From Hermatobates lingyangjiaoensis (lineage: Eukaryota > Arthropoda > Insecta > Hemiptera > Hermatobatidae), in NCBI GenBank assembly GCA_026182355.1, contig JAPFBL010000036.1:310001-374000 (forward strand): 64,000 nt of DNA. The letters are read 5' to 3'. A program made the translations under genes and the position numbers. Position 1 is the first letter of the stretch; each line of letters starts with the position of its first letter. Under the pieces are notes generated by a model. It saw only the letters and a program-made list of their open reading frames with translations. It had not been told where the DNA came from and did not search any database. Shown in pieces: positions 46,841-58,029 of this stretch.

Positions 46841-47024
46841 TATGTTTCCAATTAGAGTGCTGCTAGAGAACAGTGTATTACTACCTGATTATTTATTCAT
46901 TTATTCATGGTTATATAGCGTTATTCCCTGGTAATATAAATTACTACTTTGTAAAATTTCTGTGCCTACATTATTCTATCTTCATAACAATAATTAAACT
47001 GTACTTCAATATTCATTTCATCTC

Positions 47025-47860
47025 AAACAGTGAGAGTACATCTAAGACAGCAAATGACAGAAATCTTTTTGATATAAGTAGACAGTTCGAAGAAGCATTA
47101 ACTCACAATTATATCTTTATCAACAATCTCTCAAAGATTGTTTGGTGTTTGATTTGTCAATCTTATATTTCGATTGCTAGAAAATATAATTTGAGAGAGC
47201 AGTGTTTGACAAATCTCATGAGTTATATTTTATATCTTTTTTGTTAAGAAAAAACAGGTTATTAAAAGTTCTTTTAAAAAAAAAACTTTTTTTGTATTTT
47301 AATACATCGCTTGTTGAGTAATGGAGGAACTGTTGATAAAACTTTCTGATCCTGCAAAAACTTCGAATGTTAATGCAAGGGAGAAAATCTACAATCTACG
47401 ATCTTTCTATGAAGTAGCTCGTACGATAGCAAAGACTTCACACCTTTCAGACCGTGATTTCATCAATGTTTTTATGATGGAAGCAATAAAACAAACAAAC
47501 GAACTGAAACCACTTAACCATTGCTTGTTTAAATCCTTTCTGAAAGAAATTGAAACGGAATGCAAAGATGTAATTCACAGGGAAATGAGATGGCTAAGTA
47601 GAGAGAAAATACTTGAAAGAATTCTTTCCCTGCTAAATGAAGTTATTCTGTTTGCCAATTATGAAGGTCACATTGCGACATAACTAGAAACTTTGAAATA
47701 TTTGTGTGATCTATCTTTCTTGGTAGACATTGCCCACACTTAAATGTGCTCAATATTAAACTTCAAGACAAAAGTCAGATGTATGAGAGTTAGGTTTACT
47801 CTATCGAACAGAAGCTCACATTGTTCAAAATCCACTATAATAAACGGTTAACTTGGATAT
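47025..47860 (+). pseudogene. ZBED/hAT-like transposase-derived pseudogene
   Basis: CLICQSYISIARKYNLREQ (about 47142-47200) resembles the end of a BED-type zinc finger as found in ZBED5/GTF2IRD2-like hAT proteins. In the frame 47321-47683, SFYEVARTIAKTSHLSDRDF matches the SYEIAxLIAK block after the finger. The sequence then jumps to LNHCLFKSFLKEI...REMRWLSREKILERI, the HTEVRWLSRG block that normally lies about 250 residues later. An internal deletion removed the catalytic part between them. After the stop, frame-shifted LNVLNIKLQDKSQMYE (about 47740-47790) continues the family pattern. Confidence 0.6.
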
Positions 47861-48330
47861 TTTATGTAATAATAAGTTATACTACAAATACAAGTAGCTG
47901 CCCATCTAGCTGACGAAGGCCAATTAAATTCAAATTGAAGAGCTTTAAAATGCTTTTGAGAAGAGATTTGGATAATTTAGAAAATAAAAAAAGTATCTAC
48001 AAATGTTACGCAAGCCTTTCATTGAAAACCTATAAAAAAAAATTTAAAACAGAGGCCCAGTTTGAACAAACTGATTTTTGAATTTGTTCCTTACTGAAAA
48101 AAACCTGTCCGAATTAATCGCTTATGCTACATGAATAACTTACTAATGAACATAAAGAACACTAGTATCAAGTAGCTTGGCTTTCTGTATAGTGAGAAGA
48201 TGACTGTATTGACTACATCACAGAAGAGCTCTTGTTTGTGGAATGTGAGGAAGCAAACCCAACCGTTTGCAAGTAGAAGCTGCTACTTCAATAAATTCCA
48301 TGTGATTTTAGTCTTAAACTAAGTATTAAT
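47861..48330. other. Possible tail of the ZBED-like pseudogene
   Basis: Broken frames only; no separate feature recognised. Confidence 0.35.
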
Positions 48331-48336
48331 CATAAT

Positions 48337-48669
48337 GGGCCAAGTTAGCTCAGTGGTTAATGTACTCGCCTCTGGGCTGGTAGTTCGGAGTTCGATCCCA
48401 CCTGGCCCTCGATTGATTCATGTGGAAGGTGAATAAATCTGAGTACATCGTCTCTCGGAGAGGACGTTATGCCATCGGTCCCGAGCCTGTACGATGTCAG
48501 GGACTCGTTAAAGATCCCTATTTGAAATGCACATGAGTTAGGCAAAATTTAGGACTCATAATGAAGAATCTGTAAAATCACCGATGAAACAGAAAGCCAG
48601 TAAACGGCTGACGTTATCTACCGCTAGGAGATCGGTTTAAACAATAATAAACAAAAAAAGAAAAAAATA
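48337..48669 (+). mobile_element. tRNA-derived SINE with conserved central domain
   Basis: 48337-48409 is tRNA-like: GGGCCA pairs with TGGCCC at the acceptor, box A TTAGCTCAGTGG and box B GAGTTCGATCC are both present. It continues without break into a central part (48450-48525) with GAGAGGACGTTATGCC, GGTCCCG and CGTTAAAGATCCC, reminiscent of the shared core of invertebrate SINE superfamilies (MetaSINE-like). An A-rich tail ends at about 48669. Imperfect flanks TATTAATCA and TATTCATCA could be a target duplication. Confidence 0.75.
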
Positions 48670-48837
48670 TTCATCAACAGTGTCACAACTCAAACAACAG
48701 AAAAGACGAAATGTCGACTAGTAGTATTTACATCTCTTACATCATACTAGTAGTAGTAAATGTCCTACAGTACGATGAAATATTGTTAATTAGGTGACAC
48801 CTTTATTTATGCGACAATAATCCTATGTAGTTGTTGT

Positions 48838-49010
48838 AGGGTAAAAATCTAATGAAATGGTCTCCACATATAAAAATTTAATGATATAAACAACGCGTTT
48901 CGAACACGTAGTGTTTTTTTTACGAACACACATAAATTTTTATATGTGGAGACCATTTCATTAGATTTTTACCCTACAATGAGTAAATACCACATAATAA
49001 CTGATTGCAC
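48838..49010. repeat. Inverted repeat with PLE-like core and MSKY-type start
   Basis: Arms of about 42 bp (48838-48879 and about 48938-48978) are reverse complements. Inside, the minus strand reads an AACAC/GTGTT hairpin then GAAACGCGTT, resembling the second half of a hammerhead. ATG at 48979 opens MSKYHIITDCTT, as at 36626. Confidence 0.55.
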
Positions 49011-51530
49011 TACATTAGAATCCTATGTACATTAAACGAATGAATGAAATCATTTGATATTTCATTCATATTTATTTTACCTTTGCATATTTGTATACCA
49101 TAGAACTTACAAATAAAACGATACGTATATGGAAGTAATATATAATCGTCATTTACAATTTTTTAAAGCGGATTTAACTTCCTTTTTTTATCTAAGCAAG
49201 TTAATGTGTTTCCTTACAACTGTATTGAAGGTGTGGCCTTTGGCTTGAACTGTATTGGTTAAAAAAACAAGAAAGACCTACTTTGTTGTTGATGTCTCAT
49301 CGGCCCCAACCTTTTACTAGGAAAGGTTAATAACTGTCTTTTGCAATGACTTCGACACAATTTGGCAACTTCATCTATTTCAACTCACAGTTGATGTCAA
49401 CAGTTATTTAATCTGGGTATCAACATAAAACTATGGTTACCGCTCACAAATAAAAATAATTATATAATTGTCAACATACATTCAATAGTTTCAAGTGTTA
49501 TAGAATTAACAGAAGGTAGTAGACTCTGATAGAGGATATTTAAACTTGGTTACACAAAAGAGAATGAGTTGAATTGCTGGATAGTGTAAATCTTGGTGTG
49601 ACCTGGTCAAGTTTCATTAATTATTGCTTCTGCTGTCATATCAATATCTATTTGGTTCTGATTGCAAATCTTTATTATAAACTGTAACATTGTTAGTACC
49701 ATGTATGATAGCAAATAATAATGTAAATAGGATAAAACCATAATACATTTTATATGTTTTTTATTGGTTTCATCGGTTTTAAAACATACTACGAGTCACA
49801 TAATGAGATAATGATTTGATTGCATTAAATATCTGAATCTACTGTTCTAAACAGTTTTCACTAAGGATTTGAGGAAACATTTGTTGTATTGAATATCCTA
49901 GGAGAAGCTATGTGCCAAGCACAGCTTGCACTCCAGTTATACGAACATAATATATACAAAGCATATTTCCAAAAACTTTTTCACGACATCGTAGCCCGGC
50001 TGTAAATTTAACGTTGTTGACAATTTTTTTAATTATTAATATAATCAGGTCAAAAGGATCATTCTACCTTAAAACCTGATTTTATTCAGTTAAAAGAAAG
50101 AAAGTTAAAATAAGTGAACGTAATTTTAGTCTCTGTATTATCAGTCATTATTGTTCTCATGACAAATATTGTTATAATGAAGTTGGGTATTTAGTTATCT
50201 GGCAAGTATAAATATTTAAATTTGCAAATGAAATTTGCTCACACTTTTTGCATAAAAACTAGTAATTATAACTAAATTAGGTTTAATTTCTAATATAAGA
50301 ACTAAATATAAAACTTCAAATCGCAAAAACTTCAATAAATACGTATAATTTGTTGGGAAGGATAGGCATATAATTACAATCGTATGTTACTACTGATGAA
50401 TGATTTCCTGAAAAATCCCTTCCTTACCTATTCAGTTAATATAGTATGTATATGTTTATTAAATCCATGATTAAAGAAGAGTGAGACTATGTTTTTTCTA
50501 CAGTTTTTATTTCTGTGAATGTACTTTTATTGCATTGACATTCCCATCGAAATAGGTTATACAAGTTTTAGATGGTTTTTGTTCCCAATTCATATTGCTT
50601 CCAATTTAAGATTCACTGTATTGTTTGCAATCTTCTTTTAACTATCATTCATTTCGTTCTAAAGGCGTTCTAAAGGAGCATGTACAAGTCTTTATGTCTC
50701 ACTGAGTTTTCTAACTCTTGCAGATTACGATGTACATTTTATTTAGCTGAGAAAGTAATTTTGCATTAAAATCCTGTTAGCGCTGTACAATAAAAAGTAA
50801 TCTTTAATGTCCTTTAGCATAATAAGTTTCATTAATTCAAACTTTATTAAGTCACCCTTGAAAAAGTTTAGCCGTAAAATAATGTCATCAAACATAATGA
50901 AAAATATCACTCATACCAAATCATGAGTAAGTAATTATCATTTTTATAAACATATTTTATCATTTGTTTATGAAATCATACCACTTGCATTAAGATAAAC
51001 AATATTAAAGTACATATTAATAACTTCTTATTTGTGAGTTATATTAAGATATATAATTCTTGCATGAAAATACTGAAAACAAGCATTAGACTTCAAATGA
51101 ACTTCGTGCATACGAAATTTACTTCTTGTTGGCAGGAAGAAGCAAGTTTAACCTAATTGAATGAAAAATTCACACTATTGTATTAATAATATTGGCACTA
51201 ATGCACTGTTTGCGAGGTCCTGGCCAGATGAATAATTGAAAGAGACTACTCTAGTGGCAGGATAGAGATGAACTAAAATCAAGCACTTCACTGACTCCGT
51301 ACCCCATTACTTCATCAGCCAAACGAGTGTACTTCGGCCTCGCAGGGTTTCAGATCAATAATATATTTTCTATGTAGAACAAATAATATTGCAGTTGCTT
51401 ACTAAAAGACATTATAACTTTATGGTGGAAAACTTATAACTTCCATTTTCATTAATAAGTAAATTATATTATTTTGGAAAATAAATACAATCATTTACAT
51501 TTTTTTATGAAATCAATGATATATCGAATT
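49011..51530. other. AT-rich, no gene recognised
   Basis: On minus around 51318-51260 a GGCTGATGAAGTAATGG stretch with a later GAAGTG hints at another decayed PLE end. Nothing else. Confidence 0.4.
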
Positions 51531-51539
51531 ATTCATTAT

Positions 51540-52075
51540 CAATATGTAAAAAGTTGATCTCAAAATTTTGACAGATTTACATATTTTGGGTCCCCAAAGT
51601 CGTTTTCTGTTTTTTTTTACGATGTTGTTTGTGAGTGTATGTGTGTGTGAATGATTGTTTATGCTCTCCTGTACACCTAATAAGTTTTTGGGCACGCTGC
51701 AATTCATACCGTTTTATGTATCGCCTTTAGCCACACTTAAGTAAATTCATATTTTACATAAAAAATGGCTCTGTAGTGTAGATGCACCAAATGTCTGGGA
51801 GAATATTGCATTTCTGAAAAGTCACATTTTTTTGACAAAATATTTATATTAACAAATTTGTTTTTCTTCTGAACAAACTAAAGTCCTGAATCTTGAAATT
51901 TTGGTATTATCATATATGTGACAGGTGTCATAAATAAAAAAAATCTTTAGTTTTTAAAACAACTAATACAACTTTTTTTTAAAATAAAATGTTATTTCTT
52001 TGACCTATTATGGGATCTGGAAGCTTATAAGCAGTATACAAGCTATACCGTCTGGCATATAAAAATAAAGTCATT
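51540..52075 (+). mobile_element. Diverged relic of the TIR element
   Basis: Matches about 28220-28720 (GATCTCAAAATTTTGACAG, CCCCAAAGTCGTTTT, a (GT)n run in place of the GGGT tract, AATGGCTCTGTAG, TGTCTGGGAGAAT) with an extra 100 bp after the GT run. Confidence 0.6.
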
Positions 52076-52164
52076 ATTATTATTTTTTTATTTTATTCGC
52101 CTGTGACGTCGGACGACCAAAATCTAAGTTTTTGAAAGGCTTAACTGCATGCAAATGGCGTTGA

Positions 52165-52730
52165 AATATGTTCAAAAATTATTTCTCCAGCGTTAATAGC
52201 AATCAAAATTCCGAATGACTTTAATGAAATTTTAAATGAGAAACACATGGAATGCAATCTCACCTTTTTATTCACATATAGAAAACTTTTTTCCATCAAA
52301 GTTTAAAAATATGCAGGTATTAATGAAATTTTTTAATATAAATGAATTCAGAGATAAAATCTGAATTTCTTACGTAATATAGTTTTATTAACTCAGAAAT
52401 ATTTCCTAGCATCAATCTACTGTTGACTAACGTTTCATCACAATGAGATAAACTGTTTAGGAAGGCATAAGAGACAAACTGACATTCCTCATTAATGTAT
52501 ATATACAATATAACTTTTAAGCTTTGATGCAAAAAAGTTTATATATATATATAATATATATATATAAAGAAGAAATTGCATTCCATATGTTTTGTCATTT
52601 AAAGTTTTATTTAAGTAAATCAGAATTTTGATTGCTCTATTAACGCTGGAAAAGTAATCATTCATATATATATATATATATATATAATATATATAACAGA
52701 TTCAATAATATATCGACCGTTTGATAGAAT
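52165..52730. mobile_element. Diverged inverted pair around a PLE-like N-terminal frame
   Basis: 52170-52255 and 52572-52665 are diverged reverse complements (shared CCAGCGTTAATAG and GGAATGCAAT). Between them the minus strand encodes LMLGNISELIKLYYVRN then ISEFIYI, running toward TA-rich DNA, like other PLE N-terminal fragments. (TA)n lies at about 52540-52566 and 52664-52695. Confidence 0.5.
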
Positions 52731-53103
52731 AGGTGTGTTCTCTAATCGGGGTTCGGTCAATTTTCCAGGATAAAAAATCAAACTCTCGTTGCCAACGTTT
52801 CGGTTTTATTTAAAACCTTTTTCATAGGCAGAAGTAAGAATTTTTTAACTAAGAAAATGAAATTTACATTATTTAAAGGAACAACAATGTTAGCCGGACA
52901 AAACCTTCGACTAGACTGTCTAGTCGAAGGTTTTGTCCGGCTAACATTGTTGTTCCTTTAAATAATGTAAATTTCATTTTCTTAGTTAAAAAATTCTTAC
53001 TTCTGCCTATGAAAAAGGTTTTAAATAAAACCGAAACGTTGGCAACGAGAGTTTGATTTTTTATCCTGGAAAATTGACCGAACCCCGATTAGAGAACACA
53101 CCT
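52731..53103. repeat. Near-perfect 373-bp palindrome of a PLE terminal repeat
   Basis: 52731-52917 and 52919-53103 are almost exact reverse complements with a single-base centre, differing by a 2-bp indel. Each arm carries CTATGAAAAAGG, a GGTTTT/AAAACC hairpin and GAAACGTTGG, a hammerhead-like arrangement with a diverged box. The same terminal repeat appears singly at 57417-57480 (minus). (TA)n lies beyond both ends. Confidence 0.85.
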
Positions 53104-53122
53104 ATATATATATATATATATA

Positions 53123-53591
53123 CAATGATCAAACCACAATAAGAAATGGGAAAACAAGACTAAGATCTTTCAACCGTAACAAGCGGTCTTCGTCAGAGTC
53201 AAAAACCCAACTGAACACTAGATGCAGAAAACATCTGGTGAGGAGTTGAGAAGAGTGGGAGGGAAGAGTGGTATTTTAAAAGGGTGAAAGCACAGGAAAG
53301 GACTAATGTCCAGAAAGGGATGTTTGGGGAAACAAAGGAGTACAGTAAGAAAAAGTAAAAGTAAAGTAAAGTACTCCTTTGTTTCCCCAAACATCCCTTT
53401 CTGGACATTAATCCTTTCCTGTGTTTTCACCCTTTTAAAATACCACTCTTCCCTCCCACTCTTCTCAACTCCTCACCAGATGTTTTCTGCATCTAGTGTT
53501 CAGTTGGGTTTTTGACTCTGACGAAGACCGCTTGTTACGGTTGAAAGATCTTAGTCTTGTTTTCCCATTTCTTATTGTGGTTTGATCATTG
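53123..53591. repeat. 469-bp palindromic PLE terminal-repeat pair
   Basis: 53123-53343 and 53371-53591 are near-perfect reverse complements around a 27-bp AAGTAAA-type spacer. Cores: CTGACGA box with ACCG/CGGT hairpin and GAAAGATC at 53518-53556 (plus) and 53158-53196 (minus). The symmetrical reading frames inside both arms are shadows of one another and of no known protein. The outer ends reach (TA)n. Confidence 0.85.
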
Positions 53592-53620
53592 ATTGTTGTT
53601 TCACGTGTTTATGTGAAATC

Positions 53621-53628
<8 letters not shown>

Positions 53629-53668
<40 letters not shown>
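53629..53668. repeat. (TA)n microsatellite
   Basis: About 40 bp of TA between two palindromic units. Confidence 0.95.
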
Positions 53669-53673
<5 letters not shown>

Positions 53674-53684
53674 ACTATAAAAGG

Positions 53685-53883
53685 AAAACATAAAGACCGA
53701 GAACACTTACTGGATCAATATTACAAACCGAAGTTTTTCATCAGGAAGAGAGTAGAAGGGAAGAAGAAGTGGTACGTGCGTTCAAGATTCTGGGATGAAG
53801 GCAACTGAGAGTCCGCACGTACCTCTTCCTGATGAAAAACTTCGGTTTGAAATATTGATCCAGTAAGAGTTCGTATTCTTTAT
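53685..53883. repeat. Inverted PLE terminal-repeat pair, another family
   Basis: About 53694-53750 and 53823-53883 are reverse complements. An inner GGTACGTGCG/CGCACGTACC pair (53772-53781, 53813-53822) extends the symmetry, the left arm having 22 extra bases. The core on plus is CTGATGA (53829-53835), an AAAC/GTTT hairpin with TTCG loop, then GAAATATTG; the mirror core lies at 53738-53744 and leftward. Confidence 0.75.
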
Positions 53884-53954
53884 GTATTATTTTTTTTCAG
53901 TTATGATAAAATTCATTGACAAAATTCAGTGAAGAAAAGTATATATATATATCT

Positions 53955-54160
53955 GATGAAACCACCATATGAAATGGGAAAAAAGGAATATGATCTTTCA
54001 ACTGTAACAAGCGGTATTCGTCATAGTCAAAACTCAACCTTTATATTGGGTTTTGACTCTGACGAGGACCGCTTTTCCCTGTGGAAATATCTTAGTCTTT
54101 TTTTCCCATTTCATATTGTGTTTTGATCAGTGATTGTTATTTTACATACTTATTGAGAAA
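53955..54160. repeat. Short inverted pair, family of 53123-53591
   Basis: Arms of about 80 bp meet near 54045 (TTTGACTC and its complement). They correspond to the outer thirds of the 53123-53591 arms, including diverged ribozyme boxes. Ends lie next to (TA)n. Confidence 0.7.
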
Positions 54161-54296
54161 TCTTGATATATATATATATATATATATATTCAAGATATAA
54201 CTCTGATATAACAAGATATAATATATATATAACTCTGACGAGGTTATATTTTTATATATATAAAAATGACGATATATATATATATTTGTGTATGAT

Positions 54297-54451
54297 GGCA
54301 GCAGATCTTCTTTCAAACATGCATTATTAAAGTTGGCAGCAGCTTCTGCGTTGACCAATTTATGGCTGATTTTTTCTAGTTTCCTCACTAGTTTACGGTA
54401 ACTCTCGGGTATTTTCCCGAGGAGTTCTGGTAACGACATGAAGGTAAACAC
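54297..54451 (-). pseudogene. PLE N-terminal coding fragment
   Basis: Starting at the ATG in frame for MSLPELL, it encodes SYRKLVRKLEKISHKLV, NAEAAANFNN and EDLLPSYTNIYI and then passes into TA repeats. The homologous order at 12450-12580 shows it is a conserved PLE N-terminus. The plus-strand partner (55079-55200) ends earlier, at NFNN. Confidence 0.65.
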
Positions 54452-55207
54452 TAAACACTTTAAAACTTTATTCTAACACTATAATTTACGACTTAATCTA
54501 CAAAACAAGCTTTCGGCTTACATTAGCCATCTTCAGGTAAAAATCTATAAACTAAAATTATAATCAAAACTAAGGCTAAGGTATAGAGAACAACTAACTA
54601 TGGTACAGTTGACAACTAACTAAGGAAATAAAGTATGGAAAATGGAGGGAGGTGTAGGTGGGGGGACCTGTGTAGGCATGCAGGGCAGGGCACTGAACCC
54701 ATCTACCTGTGTCGTGTCCCTTCACGACACTATACCCAGCTATACCCAGTTCAAAAAATTTTGATACCACCTATAAGTTTGTAAGAGAGGTAGGTGAAGG
54801 GACACGACACAGGTAGATGGGTTCAGTGCCCTGCCCTGCATGCCTACACAGGTCCCCCCACCTACACCTCCCTCCATTTTCCATACTTTATTTCCTTAGT
54901 TAGTTGTCAACTGTACCATAGTTAGTTGTTCTCTATACCTTAGCCTTAGTTTTGATTATAATTTTAGTTTATAGATTTTTACCTGAAGATGGCTAATGTA
55001 AGCCGAAAGCTTGTGTTGTAGATTAAGTCGTAAATTATAGTGTTAGAATAAAGTTTTAAAGTGTATAGTGTTTACCTTCATGTCGTTACCAGAACTCCTC
55101 TGGAAAATACCCGAGAGTTACCGTAAACTAGTGAGGAAACTAGAAAAAATCAGCCATAAATTGGTCAACGCAGAAGCTGCTGCCAACTTTAATAATATAT
55201 ATATATA
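54303..55207. repeat. 905-bp inverted pair of PLE terminal repeats with start codons
   Basis: 54303-54713 and 54797-55207 are near-identical reverse complements (arms about 410 bp) around an 83-bp unrelated spacer. From centre outward each arm has a leader, a ribozyme core, an ATG, about 40 codons beginning MSLPELL, and truncation at (TA)n. This is the clearest view of one complete terminal repeat. The two arms differ at only a few bases, for example LGKIPES versus LWKIPES. Confidence 0.9.
54983..55020 (+). ncRNA. Hammerhead-like ribozyme before the PLE start codon
   Basis: CTGAAGA (CUGANGA consensus), a clean GGCT/AGCC hairpin (six-base loop) and GAAAGC are present. Cleavage-side pairing is not clear from inspection. 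The mirrored copy is at 54536-54500 on minus. It lies about 60 bp upstream of the ATG at 55079. Confidence 0.55.
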
Positions 55208-55209
55208 AC

Positions 55210-57134
55210 TACCATTTAATTTGTAGCTCAGAGTATTTTCATTAAACAGTATTAAAGGAGCTCTACTTGTTGTCCGTATTATAATATATTTTTTTATAAC
55301 GATATGGATTTGATCTGTCAAGCTGCTTTAATTGAAATGTTGGGTATCTGAACACCCCCCATCTTGTCACTCACTCTAATACATAAATATCCTCTAAAGC
55401 ACCTTTAGAAATAAACTCATCTGGTCTGAGACTGTTAAAACTTTGACTTTAACTTCTCATATGACCTCCATACTGTACTTATACATTTTCCATCGGTAAT
55501 TGTACACAGTTTTAGAAAATAGAAAAAATTTAGAATATTCTATTAGTTGACACAATATAATATTATTAGCTTATTTCCCATATTATAAGTCAAATATACA
55601 TTATATATCATAAACACCTTATATAACTTCATTGTTTTATGTATGTAGGCTACTATGGAGTGGAAAACGTTGTTTGGAGTAATCATGGGGAAAAGAAACA
55701 TTAAAAATTATCATAGAAAAATAAATTAGGAAAGGGTATGAGACGCAAATGTGGCTGCGAGAGGAAAAGGAGAGTGCAGAGTTACGCGAGTGAGAATGAT
55801 AGCCCAGGGATAAGGAAAAGCGATAGCCAATTACAAAATGACCATATGTTGATATAACCGCATGCACTTTAATAAAGATAATTTATTCTAAAGAATATAT
55901 TTTATGAAGCCATTCATATTAACTGAAACAGTTTATTTTGATAAACTAAAAAATATTGCATTATATTGAGAAGATGAAATGTTATACTGCTTTGTGCATG
56001 GTAGCTATACATGTTTAACTGAAACATTACAACAAAGCAAAACTAAAATTTACTTTTAACACTTACATACATATAGGGAGAGAAAACTGTCAGCATCTTT
56101 TTGCAGTAGGAGAGGATGTGTTGTCCAAAACATAATTATAAAACGCCTTCTAAACTTTTCCTCACAAACACGATGACAATTCGACTCGACCAACCAGTCT
56201 CCACGTAGAGGAGAAATGTTTATGCCAACTCTTTGATCCTCTAAGTGAGCGTGACCTCTTCAGATAATGTAACATGAGAAAGGGTATAATGACAGAAGCG
56301 AGACAAAGACATGCACAAAGAGTACTTCCACTTCAGAGCCATAACTGCAGTAGCTCAATGAGCCAGTCTTTATTCAACTGGACAACATTACCCAGAAAAA
56401 AAACACTTCTTATTTGGTCATAACTTCATCCGATTATTTATTAGAACTATAAGTTTCTCTGGTTCAAATAACTCTTAAATATCAACGTTTATTGTTATAG
56501 AAATTTTTTCATAGGCCTACTGTAGAGATAAACAAAAATTATATGTAAATCAAAAATTATACACATAACCAAAAATATATTGCAACAGTGATTTCATATT
56601 GTTTTGAAATGAAACTACATTTCGAACTCATAAAGCTTTCCAAACAAATAAATAATTTAGGAACAGAATTATCACATAAAGAAGTAAGAATTGATTAAAT
56701 AAGAAAATCTCTGTACCTTTACAGTACTGTACAACTATCGATATTACCAGCAATAAACCTTCTGTTTAACTGTTGTTTATATAATCTTAAATGCAAATTT
56801 AAACAACAGTGTCATGTGGCAACATAACCTAGTAAACACATTTTTGATATAACGCATATTTGTTTATAAATACATTTTATAAAAAGTAATATTTAATAGA
56901 ATCTGTTATAAAGTCAAGTTAAGCCATCTGAATAATGTTATAATAATTTGATATATCACTTCTAGAAGTAATTTACGTCTGGCATATAAGAATACATGGC
57001 ATATTCAATGTTTTTCTCCCATATTCGTTCATCTTCTTATATACAATAATCACATAGTAACAATGTGCCATTCACTTAATCAGAGGGATGAATTATTGAA
57101 TTACTTCAATAATATAAGAATTAATTCTAATTTA
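55210..57134. other. No gene recognised; one half of a 40-bp duplication
   Basis: 55728-55770 (AGGAAAGGGTATGAGACGCA, continuing through AAATGTGGCTGCGAGAG) recurs at 57700-57740. The surrounding 55640-55870 is GC-richer than its flanks but has no convincing frame. Confidence 0.4.
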
Positions 57135-57368
57135 TGTATCATCTCTTCTGTTCATCCCTCAGTTTTTATTTTATTTATATTTATTGTTTTTATTATTATT
57201 TTTCATATTCGTATTTCAATTTAATCTTAAATTGATTCGTTGTTACCGTATTTTCTGTCACGGGGCGAGTATGTGACAACATTGTTGGTCTCCAACCGTC
57301 TCTGTACCAGTGCGCTTGGTTTCCCTCTCTTATATCTCCTGAAGACGGGTCAAGCGAAAATATATATA
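57135..57368 (+). mobile_element. Probable PLE 3' terminal repeat
   Basis: A TTTATTTT-rich UTR-like stretch, a GC-richer block (57250-57340), CTGAAGA with a short hairpin and GAAAATAT, then TA repeats. The order matches 33940-34262. Confidence 0.45.
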
Positions 57369-57640
57369 TACAAAACTAAAGTTTATCAGGACTCGGTCAG
57401 TTCTTCAGGTTCAAATTAGAACTCTCATTGCCAACGTTTCGGTCTTTATTTAAAACCTTTTTCATAGGCAGAAGTATAAATTTTGAAACAGAAAAACTGA
57501 GTATTACATTACAAATAACTTTACAAAGAAAAACAGCATGTTGATTTCAACAACAACTGTAGACTGAATGAACTCGTGACACTGAACAGTTCAGAACCTG
57601 AAGAACTGACTCAGTCTCGATGAACTTTAGTTTTGTTTCT
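57369..57640 (-). mobile_element. PLE terminal repeat with short inverted ends
   Basis: 57417-57480 matches the left arm of the 52731 palindrome (CCAACGTTTCGGT, CCTTTTTCATAGGCAGAAG). The ends 57369-57406 and 57593-57635 are diverged reverse complements (AACTAAAGTT, CTTCAGGTTC), so this is an inverted unit with most of one arm lost. Confidence 0.6.
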
Positions 57641-57809
57641 ATTCCACGGTTGATACTTTAACCAATCAAACCGGATAATTTATTCTAAAATCATTATTTT
57701 AGGAAAGGGTATGAGACGCAAATGTGGCTGCGAGAGAGTGAGCATTTCATTAACACATCTATAAAATACATTTTATATATCATATAAAATTCATTTTAGT
57801 ATGATATAT

Positions 57810-57995
57810 ATACTAAATATAAGAAACGGTCCACAAGGACTATAAAACTATAAATTACACAAAGCATGACACAGGAAAAAGAATAAAAAGAACACTTACA
57901 TAATTCAATATTTCGAACTGTTGTTCGTCATCAGGAGTAGAATAGAAGAGAGGATAAAGTAAGAAGAATCTCCCCACGTCGAAGAATGGAGCGCT
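57810..57995 (-). mobile_element. Solo PLE terminal repeat with ribozyme-like core
   Basis: Minus-strand core 57934-57893: CTGATGA, GAAC/GTTC hairpin with one unpaired C, GAAA, ATAT/ATGT stem III and A at the cleavage position. The outer end GAAACGGTCCACAAGGAC (57822 onward) resembles the outer end of the 12613 family (GAAACGGTCCAGCGGAC). (TA)n follows at 58000-58025. Confidence 0.65.
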
Positions 57996-58029
57996 AATCA
58001 TATATATATATATATATATATATATAGAA

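Noticed and set aside
46628..46855. 75-aa frame across the GT repeat
   Set aside because: Val-Cys repeats translated from (GT)n are compositional.
53199..53515. Overlapping 69-70-aa frames on both strands sharing the same peptide
   Set aside because: They exist because the palindrome repeats the same sequence on both strands; no known domain.
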